From Loripinus fragilis (taxonomy: Eukaryota > Mollusca > Bivalvia > Lucinida > Lucinidae): a DNA stretch of 64,000 nucleotides. Position numbers and translations under genes: made by a program. The notes under the pieces were generated by a model. That model was not told where the DNA came from. It worked only from the letters and a program-made list of their open reading frames with translations, and made no database searches. Location: the NCBI GenBank assembly GCA_964019695.1, contig OZ026531.1, forward strand, positions 5,527,701 through 5,591,700. The letters are read 5' to 3'. This document shows, one piece after another, positions 1-12,200 of this stretch. Within the stretch, counting starts at the first letter, position 1. Every line of letters begins with the position of its first letter.

Positions 1-105
1 ATCAAACAAAACATATGTTGTGGGTGCTTGAAAGAACTGCCTCATTGAGATGGCTCTTTTTAGCACCCCAATCTCATGTTTCAACTGATGGAAAAGATAT
101 CAATT
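1..105. repeat. Palindromic MITE, family A (cut by the window edge)
   Basis: Inverted arms ACATATGTTGTGGGTGCTTG and CAAGCACC-like sequence surround a central CTCATTGAGA turn. It matches the better copies at 6.6 and 13.4 kb. The left arm is cut by the window start. Confidence 0.6.
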
Positions 106-181
106 TTATGTTCATTTTTGTTGTTTATCTTGGCCTTATTCAATATCTGTGTTGCAATGAAAACTTATTATATGTAATGTA

Positions 182-620
182 ATGTTATTGTTAAACTGCA
201 AAGGTGGACTTTTGTTGTTTTTATTGTTGTTGATTGTTACTCCCATTCTTAAACGTTCTATGTTTTGTTGTGTGTTACTTTGTGTCCATTCTAGTTTTGC
301 AATAATCTCTGGTTGCTTTGCTCTGTTTGTCTTGTTGGTTTATTATTGTTGTGTGGCTTTTCCTCACGATGCCATCGCTTTGTCTGCAGTTTGTGATTGT
401 GGTTTTTCCTGATCATACTCACTTCCTATTTTTGGTGAGACAGCAAACTGGTTACCACATTCTTATTACTTGTAGCCTGTGTATTAAATATATCATTTAC
501 AGCAGACTCAACATAGGAGTCTAATTTTTGTGTGCTGACAATTTTTTTAGCTTACCGTACCCTTTTAAGGTGGTGGTTCTGTTGTTGTTGATTTGTTGCT
601 TATTAGCGCTCCCATTGTTT
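182..620 (+). mobile_element. Naiad-type PLE pseudo-LTR fragments
   Basis: The segment 182-440 matches the sequence at 50340-50600 (TGTTACTCCCATT...TTTGTGATTGTGG...CTGATCATACTCAC). A second, shorter start of the same unit (GGTGGTTCTGTTGTTGTTG) follows at about 568-620, giving two partial tandem copies. In the 47.3 kb copy this sequence lies directly upstream of the Naiad endonuclease, so it is best read as the pseudo-LTR. The open frames across it are not conserved as protein. Confidence 0.55.
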
Positions 621-1149
621 ATATGGATTTTGCAATTGGCCCTTATGTTGAAAAAAACAGTACTTAGTCTCCTTTCTAAATTCCAGCTATTTGTTGTGTG
701 AATTCTTCAGCTTCAGAGAGATGAGGTCATCTAGTTTAAAGTCTTACAACTGAAGCATTTTAACTTACATTAAGCATACCAAAAAGAATATTCCTAAGAC
801 TATTAACAACATTGAGTAATCAAGTCAACCAAAATTAGCTCCTTCTTTACAAGGATCTACCATAAGTTTTAGGCTCAAGCTAATTCTTAAGACCATCACC
901 AAGTAATTTGCTATACATTAAATGTTTAGTTTTGATTCTTTATGTTACAGTCAACTATTTTTTAGTCCTGATATGACTGGCCTTCCTGGGTTGAACCAGT
1001 ACTAAGCCCGATAAGCTGAGGTCATACTGAAGTAAAATGAAACAATTAATACAGGACAAATACAATAACATCTGTAGATCTTCATAAAAGATCCACATCA
1101 AGCAATAGCTAGGCCAGGGGAGGGGCGCTAGCCCTCTAAGGAACACAAA

Positions 1150-2330
1150 TTGAGGTAATCTATGTTTGCTTGTTTGATTCTTTATATCCCAGTCAACTAT
1201 TTCTCAAACATGTTGGGTCTGGCCTTCCTGGGTTGAACCAGTACTAAGTAGATTAAGCTGAGGTCATATCTGTAACAAAATGAAACAATTAAATGTTTTG
1301 TTTTCATTCTTTATGTCCCAGCAAACTATTTTTCAGTCATGTAGTGACTGGCCTTCCTGGGTTGAACCAGTACTAAGTAGATTAAGCTGAGGTCATATCG
1401 GTAACATAATGAAACAATTAAATGTTTTGTTTTCATTCTTTATGTCCCAGCAAACTATTTTTCAGTCATGTTGTGACTGGCCTTCCTGGGTTGAACCAGT
1501 ACTAAGTAGATTAAGCTGAGGTCATATCTGTAACAAAATGAAACAATTAAATGTTTTGTTTTCATTCTTTATGTCCCAGCAAACTATTTTTCAGTCATGT
1601 TGTGACTGGCCTTCCTGGGTTGAACCAGTACTAAGTAGATTAAGCTGAGGTCATATCTGTAACAAAATGAAACAATTAAATGTTTTGTTTTCATTCTTTA
1701 TGTCCCAGCAAACTATTTTTCAGTCATGTTGTGACTGGCCTTCCTGGGTTGAACCAGTACTAAGTAGATTAAGCTGAGGTCATATCTGTAATAAAATGAA
1801 ATAATCAAATGTTTTGTTTTCATTCTTTAGGTTCCAGTCTACCATTTTTCAGTCATGTTGGGACTAGCCTTCCTGGGTTGAACCAGTACTAAGTAGATTA
1901 AGCTGAGGTCATATCTGTAACAAAATGAAACAATTAAATGTTTTGTTTTCATTCTTTATGTCCCAGCAAACTATTTTTCAGTCATGTTGTGACTGGCCTT
2001 CCTGGGTTGAACCAGTACTAAGTAGATTAGGCTGAGGTCATATCTGTAATAAAATGAAATAATTAAATGTTTTGTTTTCATTCTTTAGGTTCGGGTCTAC
2101 CATTTTTCAGTCATGTTGGGACTAGCCTTCCTGGGTTGAACCAGTACTAAGTAGATTAAGCTGAGGTCATATCTGTAACAAAATGAAACAATCAAATGTT
2201 TTGTTTTCATTCTTTATGTCCCAGCAAACTATTTTTCAGGCATGTTGGGACTGGTCTTCCTGGGTTGAACCAGTACTAAGCCCGATAAGCTGAGGTCATA
2301 TCTGTAGTAAAATGAAACAATTAATACAAG
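1150..2330. repeat. 129-bp satellite derived from a SINE tail, about 9 units
   Basis: The anchor GTTGAACCAGTACTAAG recurs at 1232, 1361, 1490, 1619, 1748, 1877, 2006, 2135 and 2264, exactly 129 bp apart each time. Units at 1877 and 2135 share variants that the units between them lack, giving a 258-bp higher-order step. The unit body equals the reverse-strand tail of the SINE seen at 53423-53620. The non-satellite segments 1020-1145 and 2310-2430 on the two sides are also copies of each other. Confidence 0.85.
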
Positions 2331-2439
2331 ACAAGTACAATAACATCTGTAGATGTTCATAGAACATCCACATCAATCAACAGCTCAGCCAGGGGAGGGG
2401 CGCCAGCCCTCTAAGGAACACAATTTGAGATAATCTAAA

Positions 2440-2620
2440 AATTGTATGATATGCATTTAATGTTTGCTCGTTAGATTCTTTATGTCCCAGTCAACAATTT
2501 TTCAGTTATGTTGGGACTGGTCTTCCTGGATTCAACCAGTATTTAGCAAAATGAGCTGAGGTCATATAGGAATGCAGCCCTGACACACTACCACTGAGCC
2601 ATGTTACTCCTATCATAGTA
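2440..2620 (-). repeat. tRNA-derived SINE at the end of the 129-bp array
   Basis: The minus strand reads a tRNA-like head (TGGCTCAGTGGTAGTGTG, box A type) at about 2615-2585. It then runs to the tail body with CTGGTT and GGGACATAAAGAATC. It adjoins the satellite that shares its tail. Confidence 0.6.
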
Positions 2621-4100
2621 CAGACTCTGACTAAAGGCATAATTTAAAGTGGCATCTTAATTTTCAAATTAGCTTAAGATTCTTCATATTAACAGACATC
2701 TGTGTTTAAATGCAGCATCAATTCATTAAGCTCTGTCCAATAGCAAAGGTTTAGTTCTGAAAATATGATGTTCTTCACCACCACAGACCAGTTGTTATTC
2801 TTATTTTTGATCTCAAATAAAATATTCATTTTAAGAAAATAATGTACAATTTTTGTAGAAGAAAATTATTAAAAAGTCAACAATTTTTATGTAAATGAGG
2901 TATTTAAGGAAAAACACTTAAATTTTCACATTTCAATTTCATTATAAATTTAAAGTTTTTGTTTAATAAAGTACATAGTATACTAAGAAATTAGAAACAC
3001 TGTACACAAACAAAATCTACAAACCAAAAACTACAATCAAAAAGCAACAAAACATACAGAGCAGAAATTAACTTGAAACCATAACAGAAACAAACCAATC
3101 CAACAAAACTAAAATCAAAAATTTACAAACTAAAGCAAAAACAAACCTAAACATGCAAAAACTGAACAAAACTAATCTACACTAAACAATACAGCCAACA
3201 ACAAAACCATTACTGACGGAAAAAGACTGAACAATACCTGAGCCACAATAGAAAAAAACTAGACTAGAAATCTAACGTGTTCAAAAAATCCTCAAAACCT
3301 CTACAGAATAAAGCCAATAACCTAATCAAGGAAAACCAATTAGCTGGGAAACAGTCAATCGTGAACCTATAACACTGAGATGTATGTGCAAGTGTTTAAA
3401 ACTAAGATCAAAACACAGTGTTGTTTTCCAATTTCTTAAGAACCCAAATAATTTATGTTAACTCCAAATTTTGAAGAGAAAAATACCTCCTAAAAATAAG
3501 TTATTTTGATGATTTAACCAAAGAACTTCCACTTATTTTTTTCTCAAGTTTAACAATTTGCCAAAAATGTTAAGTTTAAAAAAAATTATAGTGCCTTAAT
3601 TGGCTAGTTTAAAGAGTAATATGCATGAATTTAGGTGGCTAGAAATTACCATTTCAAAATAATCAAGATTTCAATTAATTTATCTGGGTGGATCAAAGAT
3701 AGTTAAAAAGTATTAATTTCTAGTTTTTTGCTTTGTCCCCCTCCAAACCATAATAGATGAAAGTCATAAAAAGTGTTTCAGTAGCAATTTAGTAACTTTA
3801 CCAACTTCAACAACAGTAAAATACTCCCTAAGCTGAATAATGCTGCGACACCAGAGGTCAGAGATAAACTTACAGTAACTTAATTTTTTTGTATTTGTGT
3901 TCCTTGCTTACCCGATCTTATCACTAAATATATACAGCAGGCATTTGTCAAGCATGTTATCAACTAATACACATAAGTTCAATACAAATTTAGATTAGTC
4001 TAATATTTAGAAGAGGTGGGTCAGCTAGTGAAGTGATCCACTTAAATTAACCAATCAGTGTTTAAGCCTCAAAACAAAATAAAGTTTCCTTCAGTGGTAC
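2621..4100. other. AT-rich noncoding DNA with a G-poor tract
   Basis: I see no exon or known repeat. Positions about 2990-3340 of the plus strand are strikingly poor in G and rich in A and C, with many CAAA and ACAAA steps. Confidence 0.5.
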
Positions 4101-4104
4101 CCAA

Positions 4105-4285
4105 ACATGAATCTTTGATGTTCTGTTTGTTTGTGTTGATGCTCTTCCTGGCTTTAACCAGTATTAACCAATGGATTTAGTGACTTGCTCAAGGATGCAA
4201 CACAGTGCAAACGGTGAGACTCAATCTGGCATCCCTAAAGTCCCAAGTCCAACACTCTCCAATAAGATGTGCTATCCTATTGTTA
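4105..4285 (-). repeat. SINE copy, diverged
   Basis: The stretch CTTCCTGGCTTTAACCAGTA...GACTTGCTCAAGGATGCAACAC matches the tail-to-middle part of the tRNA-derived SINE on the minus strand. The head near 4270 is degraded. Confidence 0.5.
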
Positions 4286-4726
4286 TGCTAAAATTTAGGT
4301 AACTTAAAAATGGACAATTGTAACATGCTCAACTTCATGCCTTCAGTATGAAGAGAGCTTTTGGTTATGGCAATCAGAATCCCAAGATCCAAATATTCTA
4401 CTCAGCAATGTTTTGCACCAATCTTCGTAAACTTCATTTATTTTTTTAGTATATTTTATTAATTCTTCAAAAGTTAAAATGAATTTTATTAGATACTTTC
4501 ACAGAATAAAGTAATTCTTACCAAAATACGATCTGTAACTCTGGTATTTTCTGATTTTATTAATTATCCTTTAATCTGCCAATGTTCTTATGTCTAGAAA
4601 ATGTCTGCTTTGCATGGCTGCTGCATATTTTCAAACACTATGAACCCTGATCAGACTGCAGAATACAGTACATAAGATAAGAGAGCATATGACAAGCATC
4701 AAAAATGGCAGATAAAGGCTTAATTA

Positions 4727-5122
4727 ATGTCAGTTTCACCGTCTTTCTCTTGTTTCCATAGGTAGGCTAGGTAGAATCTGTGATTGTGTTATTTCCTGGT
4801 CATATTACCAAGAACCTACATATTAATGTTAGTTTCACTATCTCTCTCTTGTTTCCATAGGTAGGCTAGGTTGAATCTGTGATTGTGTTATTTCCTGGTC
4901 ATATTATTACAAAGAACCTACATATTAATGTTAGTTTCACCATCTTTCTCTTGTTTCCATAGGTAGGCTAGGTTGAATCTGTGATTGTGTTATTTCCTGG
5001 TCTATTATAACCAAGAACCTACATATTAATGTTAGTTTCACCATCTTTCTCTTGTTTCCATAGGTAGGCTAGGTTGAATATGTGATTGTGTTATTTCCTG
5101 GTCTTATTATTACCAAGAACCT
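4727..5122. repeat. Tandem repeat, 4 copies of about 100 bp
   Basis: GGTAGGCTAGG recurs at 4761, 4860, 4962 and 5063 (steps of 99, 102 and 101 bp) within a unit that also holds TTCACCATCTTTCTCTTG and GTGTTATTTCCTGGTC. The copies are nearly identical, so the array is young. Confidence 0.85.
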
Positions 5123-5164
5123 GTATAGGCTTTCCTATATGAATCGTAAAACTTTTTTTAAAGG

Positions 5165-5355
5165 TGTATTGATGCTTTAGATCCCATCAGCAGGTTTACA
5201 GTCATGTTGGGACATTTTCCCTTTCCTGGGTTGAACCAGTACTTAGAAGAGGATAAAGTGATTTGCTCAATGACACAACACATTGCATCTGGTGCATCTA
5301 GAACTAGCAACCCTTTGATCCTATATCTAACACTAACACTAAGCCATTGTCGTAT
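5165..5355 (-). repeat. SINE copy
   Basis: TTCCTGGGTTGAACCAGTAC and GATTTGCTCAATGACACAAC match the SINE body on the minus strand. The tRNA-like head near 5345 (CACTAAGCCATTG) is degraded. Confidence 0.5.
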
Positions 5356-5956
5356 TGTTTTTAAATGTACATGCCCTTAAGATGATTCAGTGCAATATGC
5401 TTATGCATCTTAACACACATTTTCCTCAGACAATGTATGATGCAGCTATCAAACTATACCATCTAAGCTACAAAGACTTTCAACAGATGCAAAACATGTT
5501 TGAGTAGAATATTTTATACATTTCAGAACTCCATTACAGAGTTCCTTATCAGCAGGTACTGGTGGGTGCAACTTTGATGGATTAGGTAAGTTGGAGGCAA
5601 GATCGGCTGACAGTAATAAATGAATAGATAACTAACATCAAAGTTACCTTGGATTGAAGTAGGGAATAGATAACTTACAAGTTACCTTGGAAAGAAGCAG
5701 ATAATGAAATGTGTAACTCTACCTTAAATGAATCCCCTCAGGAGAAAACCTTTGTGGTATGTGAACAACATTGGTGCAACTCAGGCTACAGATCTGTGTA
5801 GTCTGATCAGCACCTTTGTTTTTCACTTTTTGGAAAGCATAATAGCTATACCTGATTACCAAAATTACAAGATTTTTGCCAGTCTCTTAGCAGAACAGGC
5901 AGGTGTGAGTCTTATCTGGCTGCAAACCTAGAAGACAGGTTTTCTTTCATCCAGTT

Positions 5957-6228
5957 TCAACCTATAAATCCCAATACAGACCTTCCCATTCTAAATGGTA
6001 GAGTTACCGCCCTTATCCCTATACGAATCGGTAAAGTTACCATAGAGCCGGTGGCGGAAAGCATGCCACCGGCAACCCTCCCGATGACGGATGAGGAAGC
6101 AGGGGGTACTGGTACGACCGGTTCCACACGTACAGGCTCTGGGATGATCGCTTCCTCTCGCACTGCTTGAGGGACTACCGGTTCCACGACGTCTGGCTCC
6201 CTTACTCTAATTGGCTGAGCTTCCTCAT
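5957..6228 (-). CDS. Exon 5 of the PHD-finger gene (terminal exon with stop)
   Basis: This 272-nt exon follows the acceptor CTCTGTATTTTCAG and ends at a TGA at 5959-5957. It encodes the Glu/Pro/Val-rich segment with repeated E-P-V-V-P-type motifs, then a Gly/Ile/Arg-rich C-terminus ending R-S-V-L-G-F-I-G. Its GC content is clearly higher than the flanking DNA, as expected for coding sequence in this AT-rich region. Confidence 0.68.
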
Positions 6229-9200
6229 CTGAAAATACAGAGAACAATACTTAGACCTTGTCTTGCTGAATACATTTACCCTTTACTCCATAGGCTATTT
6301 TTAGATCATGACATCATTTTCTATATTTAGACAACATTGAAAAAAATCCAGAAAAATTTAAGTAAAGTTTTGAATACTTTTGAAAATATTATGGGAACTG
6401 GAGCATTTGCTCCATGATATTTTCAAATACATAGTATTTCAAAGGCGTCAAAAGGCGCTATCATGGGGTAATGGGTTAACCTGTCATCAAGCATATTTGA
6501 GCCACAACGTGATGTTCAACAATGTGGCATTTTGACAAGTGTAGACTCAGGATCAGCGTAAAATTGTAAATATTTTCTTACCCATGATTTTTAGCATATG
6601 TTTTGGGTGCTCAAAAGAACCGTCTGATTGAGTTGGTTCTTTTGAGTACCCACAACATATGTTTTGGTTGAAAAAGAAAATTATTTTTCTGTTACGCACT
6701 CTTAACTAAAGTCCTGCTGATCAGAATCTTAGGCATGCACTTAGTGGATAGCTATATGAATCTAAGCTTTATTCATTGAGCAGCAAAGACTGATCAGATC
6801 CAAGTTAATGTATACTAGTCTGATTGGAGTCTTCAAATTTGTTAAATATTTTAAAACCAATTAAATGAAATAAACAACATTGTTGAGTGTCCGTTTCATT
6901 TGTCAGCAGACATTTCACACGCAGTATCAAATTTTATTTGCCTTAAATGATCTTTGCCTCCTGTGAAATTTTCATGCTTTTTGTGACCTGCTGATTTTCT
7001 TTCAAATCATTTTTTTCCAAATAATTCTTTGAGATATATATACCATCAGAGGGTCAAACAGTTTGGGTCCAGATCAGGATCGACATTCTCTTGGGCCTGT
7101 TCTGGTGCCAAACTGTATGCAAAAGTTTATAGCAGAAGCAAAGATCTAAAATGTTCTGTCATGGGATCCAACTCTGATCTCTGACAATTTTTTTTTAGCT
7201 GATGAGGGTGTAAGGATTCAAGTAACCCTATAAGCTGGCCATCTTCGACCTACCAGGGAAGCACTATTTAAAGTTCAGAGTAAAAGTTAAATTAAGAAAG
7301 CCCCCAAATAAGAGTGCATAACTTAACTGAAAATTATTTTTCTTATTCCTGAACAAAAACATATGTTGCGGGTACTCAAAAGAACCGTCTCATTGAGACG
7401 GTTCTTTTGAATGCCCAAAACACATGTAAAGGATGGATAAGAAAATAATGGCAACTGTACTCAATTTTTTTTGCTTAACTGGCCCTATGATAAAGGTTTG
7501 TTGTAATAGCTGAATAGAGGCTGGGGCAGCTAATGCAAAATGGAATTTCCTACAGTTATCAATTGGACCAGTCCTTTCTGTTTGAAGGGGTGTTGGGTGG
7601 TAGTTTTCATTTTCATTCAAATTTTAAGAGAATATTCTGTAAGCAAACCGTGGAGATCTTGATCAGACGCCACCTTTTGTGGAATCTGATCGGGTTCTGC
7701 ACTGATTTTGCCGATGTCCAACAAAAAGGAAGCTAGGCTTACATGGATGGGTAAATCCATTTATGCAAAATGGAATTTCATACTGATATCAATTGGACCA
7801 GTCTATTTTCATTTTTAGGGTTGTTTGGTGGTAGTTTTCATCTTTATTCAAATTTTGATAGACCATTCTGAAAGCAAACAAAAGAGACCCTGATCAGATT
7901 TTGCATTCTGCAGTGTCTGCTCTGGGTCTCTACTGTTTTCCTATGTCCCATAAAAAGGAGGCTAGGCTTATATTGATTAACCGGCATCAGCAGTCAGCTG
8001 ATTATCACAATTATTCAGTCTTCAAGTTTGGATATATTTAGGTTCCGTGGTTTTAAATTTGAGTGTTTTAAATAACAGAATTAATTCTGGTTTTGCTTGT
8101 GGACGACTTCTCTACTGCTGTTGCAAACAGCTTGGACCAAGATCAGGACTGACAGAACATCAGACCAGCTGAATGTCTGTGCCGATCTGAATCTTAACAG
8201 TTTGACACTCTTATAGTCCTCTAAATTTTTTCCTTTTATTAACCACATGCACATTTTCAGATCATGAACAAAACACACAGCAAAGTTTCAAAAAGATTGA
8301 ACTTGTACTGTATGAGGTCTTGCGCTCACATAGTACCCCCTCATTGAATCTATAGACTGACAGACAGACAGACCAATCAAACAAGCGCATTTTAATAGTC
8401 TCCTTTGATATTTGTGGACAGATGATAAAATAGCAGACAACAAAAAAGCATCAGAAAATACCCAGCATGCTGAGAGGTAAATTAAAGTTAAAAAAGTCTC
8501 ATTGTGAGAAAGACTATTTTCGATATGATAAAAAGTGTTTACTCGTTGCCTAATGTTTTTATGATCATTTTTGTCATTAATTTTGCGGAATTGTTTTGGG
8601 ATTTTCTAATTTTTTTTTTCAAAATAAACTTCCTAAAATTCTGTTGAGTAATGTACAAAAGAGCATTGCAAAGCTCCCATTAAGCAATTACACATGCATG
8701 TAAAAGCATGTGCGTAATAAAAAAAAAGTAACATTCAAGGAAGATCACCTGATGTGGTAAGTGATTTTCCATACCATAAAGAAAAAATTCCTTTTAAGAG
8801 AAGTTTCCATTTTGAAAAGGGATATAACTGAAGAGAATCACTGCTTGATCAGGTAGTCTGTCTTTGATGTGCATATAACTTTCAGCGTTCTGGCTACGCC
8901 ATTGAAGAGTGTCAAACCATAGGTCTAGTTTTAAAGCAAAAAATTTTGAGGGTAATATTGTGATTGTGATTATTTTTTATCTATCAATTAAAACAGATGT
9001 TCTGGATGCTCGTAAGAACCATCTCATTGAGACAGTTCTTTTGAGTATCCACAACACGTTTTGGTTGAGAAATAAAAATCATTTTCAAGTATGTACTCTT
9101 ATCTGGAAGGTTGGTCAAAAGTTTGAAGGTAGATCAAGCCTGATTTTTGGCAAGCCTGAACTGGGTCAAACTGTTTGCAACACTAGTATAGGTAAAGAAT

Positions 9201-12200
9201 TTTAAAATGCCTCTTTTCTTATTTATTAGTTACTTACCCGGGGTGCAAGCTGCACACCTATACCCATCCAAGGCCCCCTCTGAAACAAACAAACATATAA
9301 ACATAGGTGAACAGGTGAAAGAAGGAGATGGAACATATGCGACCTAATAAACCTTATACTGCCCTTGTCACAAGAAATCCTGTCTTTGCGGTTTCTAACA
9401 AGTAAGGCAGGGGAGACAATCTGAAATATTGGAAATTCTGTTTGCAGCAAGTGGAGAAAGTGAATAGCAAATGCACTGATCAGACTGTGTGCATGTTCAG
9501 CCTTGACTGTGCCTTTATTTCTTACATGAAGTGAAAGACAATATCTTTAGGATATCAACCTAAAACAATAAGGGAAATAACCCAATTTTTAATTATATAA
9601 TATTTGCCCTTGTCATTCTGGATACTATGGCATAAAGTGAAGAGATGCAGGTTAAGGCAGCATTTCATCAGGGTCTGCACTGTTTGCAAGGATGCAAATA
9701 ATCTTTAGGAACATAAATACATCATTCTGTAGAAATTCTGACAAGCAACTCCTTGAAATACATAATTGATTATTTCTTAGTTGTTGTATCAATATGTATG
9801 GAATATTCCATCAGAAAGAAAAACATTAAAGATTGACTCCTTTAAACCACTGGTGATGTGATGATTCAATCATACCTATGATATACTCTAGACTGAAAAA
9901 CTATGCTTTTTATGATCATGTATTTTAACAAATTATTTATTTGCTACCAGTAGTTACAATGTTTGTCATCTTTTGCGTGTAACCTTTGCAAACAGTTTGA
10001 CGTTGCTTAGATGAAGTTTGGACTTAGATCAGGTCCAACAAAAGTGTCAGCCCTGATCTGGATCCAAATAGTTTGGCATCGTTGGTCCTTCAAGTTTATT
10101 CGAAGAAAAAAATATTTTGAATAAGATCAGCAGACTGTCAATTCAAATTTCAAAGCACACAAAGGTTTACAAGACCCCAAGTACTCAGGATTCCATGAAC
10201 AGACCAAATATTGAATTTATTACTTTTATTTACATTTTATATTATCAGTATAGGATCAACTTTCAGCTTTGGCCAAACTAGGCTGGATTTCTGGATAGTT
10301 TGAATTATTTATTGGACATAACAGAGTTTACGAAATGGCAAAAATGCAAATTTCTGCGCTTAACATCATGGCCCTGAGTTATTCAAACGTCAGTATACAA
10401 TGTTATTTAATTAGATTGAACTGACATTGGTCCACCCCTAATGTCTCGTAAGGAGGTGTGACTTTTTAATCAATCTGTTCATGAAGGTATGAAGGACATC
10501 TCAAATGTAAAGGTTAATTTAAAGATCTGCAGTGGATATGTAAATATTTAGACTAAAGCATAACATTAATACTACTGTCAGATAAACTCCAGCATTAATT
10601 TAGGGGATAACTGTACTAAAATTTTCATTTGGGGAGGTATATCTTTGGATATATGGTCCGTCCAAAATTTAGTTTTATTTAAATGACACTTCAGCGGAGC
10701 CATAAAACCCGATTTCTGAATGTATATCCAACAATAAATCTCTCCTAATGAAAATTATGATTGAGGTTATCTCCATTTTAATAAGCTAATAACTTTTTTC
10801 CTTCAAAAAGGGCAGTGTAAATATAGTACATTTGCTGGGCTTCTGTCTGGCGGCTGCCATTTGCATAAAACAGATTGCTAGGTGCAAAAAACACTTGTAA
10901 GCTATTGATAAGCCAATGACAAACATCATTACTCAATGACAGCAAGTTGACTCACAAATATATGACATTATCCAATCAGACATCGCATTACATTTGCAAG
11001 TGCATTAAAATTAACCAGATATGATGAATTTGAATGCACTAGCTTTTGTAATACATGTACAACATCTCATTGGATAGTGTTGGAAATTTGTGACAGTATA
11101 TCCTGTATTCTAATGCACTTGATTTTGTAATGCAATGTCTGATTAGAGAACACCAAAATTTTGCCACAGTACATAGCAATACTGTCAGAAATAGTTTGAC
11201 ATCATTATTTTTGTCACCTTTCATTGGATAACATGTGACTTTATGCGGCTTGCAACACTCCAAGGAAATAACCATATTCAAAATTTTGATTTGATGGTGA
11301 GGGGAAGGGGAGGTATATTGTCAAAAATACTGTCTGAAATCACGTCTTACGGCTCTACTCACAAATTGCCATAAAACTAAATTTCAGAACCCATTTCTGA
11401 CAATATACCCCCAAAAGAAAATTTTGAATACAGTTATCCTTTAATATATCATCAGATATAGTTTGAGGTCGTAAATTATGTCACATGACATGAGGCTATC
11501 AGCTTGGTTTTTTTTGTATGTGATGTTTCTTGTATGTGTCATTTTCCCATACTGTGTTCTGGGTCAGGTGTGGTACTTGATTGTATTGATTCCTGATCTT
11601 TGCCCTCTTCCTTACTTAAAATGGGGATATACATATTCAAATTTTCATTTAGGGAGGTAAATAGTTGGATATTTGGTCAGAAAATTCTGTTTACCTTGAC
11701 ACACAAGTTGAGCCATAAAACAATTTCTTCCGATAATTTTCCAACTGTATACTGCCTCTAATGAAAATTTTGAATGCAGTTATCCCCTAGATAATATAAT
11801 CTCAAAAGCTAAATCCAGTTTTACACAATTAAAATGTGGTCATTATCAGCCAGTATCGTTCGCATGGTTTCAGTAAATGAATATAATCTGTATGTATGTG
11901 ACATTGATGTCTATTTCACCAGATAAATAGGAGTTCCTGATCACTATCTGCCAGTATTGTTGCATGCTTTCAGTAAATGCATATAATCTGTATTTATGTG
12001 ACCTTGACATCTATGTCACAATCTAAGTGGGAGTTCCTGATCATAATCTTCTTGTGTATCTGTTCTATATATAAGGAAATGTATTCTAACAATTTTCATT
12101 TGGGGTGGTATATTTTCAGTTTTGCAGTTGAAAATTCAGTTTATGTTCATGCCTGGGTTGATCCATAAACTGATATTTGCTACCTTAAAACAGACAATAT

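Noticed and set aside
182..524. Hydrophobic open frames at the left edge
   Set aside because: They lie in the Naiad pseudo-LTR, and the same sequence elsewhere does not keep the frame.
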